Shown: positions 14,231 through 14,903 of the stretch, one piece after another
Layout of the letters: each line of letters begins with the position of its first letter
Position numbering within the stretch: position 1 is the stretch's first letter
NCBI GenBank assembly: GCA_023390215.1
Contig: JAEWDG010000223.1
Span: 1 to 14,903, forward strand
Length of the DNA stretch: 14,903 nucleotides
Reading direction: 5' to 3'
From: Bacteroidota bacterium
Lineage (GTDB): Bacteria; Bacteroidota; Bacteroidia; Chitinophagales; Chitinophagaceae
Made by a program: the position numbers and the translations under genes
Notes under the pieces: generated by a model
What the model was told of the DNA's origin: nothing
The model's input: only the letters and a program-made list of their open reading frames with translations
Databases searched by the model: none

Positions 14231-14903
14231 ATGCAAATCTCTTCCATGACTCCGGCTTTTGAAATTGAGAAAAATCGAAAAGCATTTGTTTATACTGTTC
14301 TGATCGTAGTCGGATTACTGATATTATTTTTCATCATTCGCTGGAAAATTATTCCGCCCAGTCAACCGGTGGTGCAGGACCTTATTGAAATAAATCTTGG
14401 AAACAACGAAGACGGATTTGGCGAAGAGCAGCCGCTGATCAAAGGTGAACGCTCTCCAAACCCTGAAGCAACCGTTACACCGAGAACATCCGCACCTCAA
14501 CAATCTGCTCAGGACGAAGTGGCACCGGATGAAAATGCGGAAGCTACCGCAGCGCCGGTTGTTAAACCCATTAAAAAAGCAGAAAAGCCTGTTAAGAATG
14601 ATGCGCCACCTTCTCCCACTCCAAAACCTGCACCTAAACCTCAAAAACCTAAAATAACATACAATGGCCCGGGTAAGGGAGGCGGTAACAATGCAGACCA
14701 GGATAATGGTTATCAATACCAGGGAAACAAACCCGGCGGAAAAGGTGACAATGGAGATCCGACAGGAAATAAAGATTCTTATGGAAATACGCCGGGTGGA
14801 AAAATAGGTGGCCCTAAAATCATCCAAGGTAATCGAAGTTTTCGAGGTGGACCATATAATTTTCAATCTGAACTACAACCGGCAACAATTAAAGCAGTAA
14901 TAA
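14231..14903 (+). CDS. TonB/TolA-like energy transducer (partial, C-terminus outside window)
   Basis: An open frame runs from ATG 14231 to the right edge without a stop, giving 224 residues. A short cytoplasmic start (about 18 residues) is followed by one membrane helix (FVYTVLIVVGLLILFFIIRW, about 19-38), then a periplasmic region: IEINLGN, a Pro/Ala/Lys-rich stretch (about 75-145, with APKPQKPK-like repeats), a Gly/Asn/Asp-rich linker and the start of a globular part (SELQPATIKAVI). This is the layout of TonB-family proteins, which carry energy from an ExbB/ExbD motor to the outer membrane. ExbB and ExbD genes are not in view. ATG 14246 (MTPAFEIEKN) is an alternative start. The C-terminal TonB domain itself is not seen, so the call rests on architecture and the familiar linker. 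Confidence 0.78.
   Translation, partial: MQISSMTPAFEIEKNRKAFVYTVLIVVGLLILFFIIRWKIIPPSQPVVQDLIEINLGNNEDGFGEEQPLIKGERSPNPEATVTPRTSAPQQSAQDEVAPDENAEATAAPVVKPIKKAEKPVKNDAPPSPTPKPAPKPQKPKITYNGPGKGGGNNADQDNGYQYQGNKPGGKGDNGDPTGNKDSYGNTPGGKIGGPKIIQGNRSFRGGPYNFQSELQPATIKAVI

Noticed and set aside
14324..14866. 180-residue minus-strand open frame rich in Arg, Cys and Phe
   Set aside because: It lies wholly antisense to the TonB-like gene, whose Pro/Lys/Gly-rich codons produce this composition. It resembles no protein family.
1..14903. CRISPR array, tRNA or rRNA gene, transposon, phage or defence island
   Set aside because: No regularly spaced direct repeats, no cloverleaf or rRNA sequence, and no transposase, integrase, nuclease-helicase or toxin-antitoxin pair was seen on either strand.

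Overview
The window looks like chromosomal DNA of a Bacteroidota bacterium, most likely Chitinophagaceae or a close relative in Chitinophagales (inference). Three things point there. The protein set is typical of the group: a large secreted protein of the gliding-motility/type IX secretion kind, a fused BFN-UVR nuclease, a Bacteroidota-style TonB-like protein and an EtfB with a divergent nucleotide loop. Start codons lack clear Shine-Dalgarno sequences. Several genes are preceded by a TAnnTTTG box, the Bacteroidota -7 promoter element. Base composition and coding style are even throughout, and I see no rRNA, tRNA, transposase, integrase, phage gene or CRISPR array.

Layout, left to right. (1) 1-612, minus: the N-terminal 204 residues of a secreted protein that runs off the left edge. 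(2) 790-1916, plus: rlmH (23S rRNA methyltransferase) and a rhomboid protease, 2 bp apart. (3) 1920-3683, minus: a small TPR protein and then tilS; tilS converges on the rhomboid gene with 3 bp between stop codons. (4) 3790-5544, plus: etfB and etfA, ended by a clear intrinsic terminator. (5) 5633-7057, plus: a BFN-UVR nuclease and ispE. (6) 7199-9162, plus: rocD-like ornithine aminotransferase and a VIT1/CCC1-family transporter gene that is split by a one-base frameshift at an A5 run. (7) 9268-11264, minus: a RidA-like protein, a CDF cation transporter with a Cys-rich tail and a TPMT-like methyltransferase, tightly packed as one operon. (8) 11386-12231, plus: an unrecognised exported protein. 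(9) 12326-14154, plus: acyl-CoA dehydrogenase and a YggS/YlmE-type PLP protein. (10) 14231-right edge, plus: a TonB/TolA-like energy transducer, cut by the window end.

Most of the region is core metabolism. EtfAB and the acyl-CoA dehydrogenase fit together functionally, since acyl-CoA dehydrogenases hand electrons to ETF. RlmH and TilS are translation factors, IspE serves isoprenoid synthesis and RocD serves arginine/proline metabolism. I did not find a convincing new defence or mobile system. The parts most worth a second look are the RidA-like/CDF/TPMT-like operon, which might handle a metal or metalloid, the frameshifted transporter, the repeat-rich convergent spacer at 9163-9267, the paired hairpins ahead of rocD, and the unknown exported protein.
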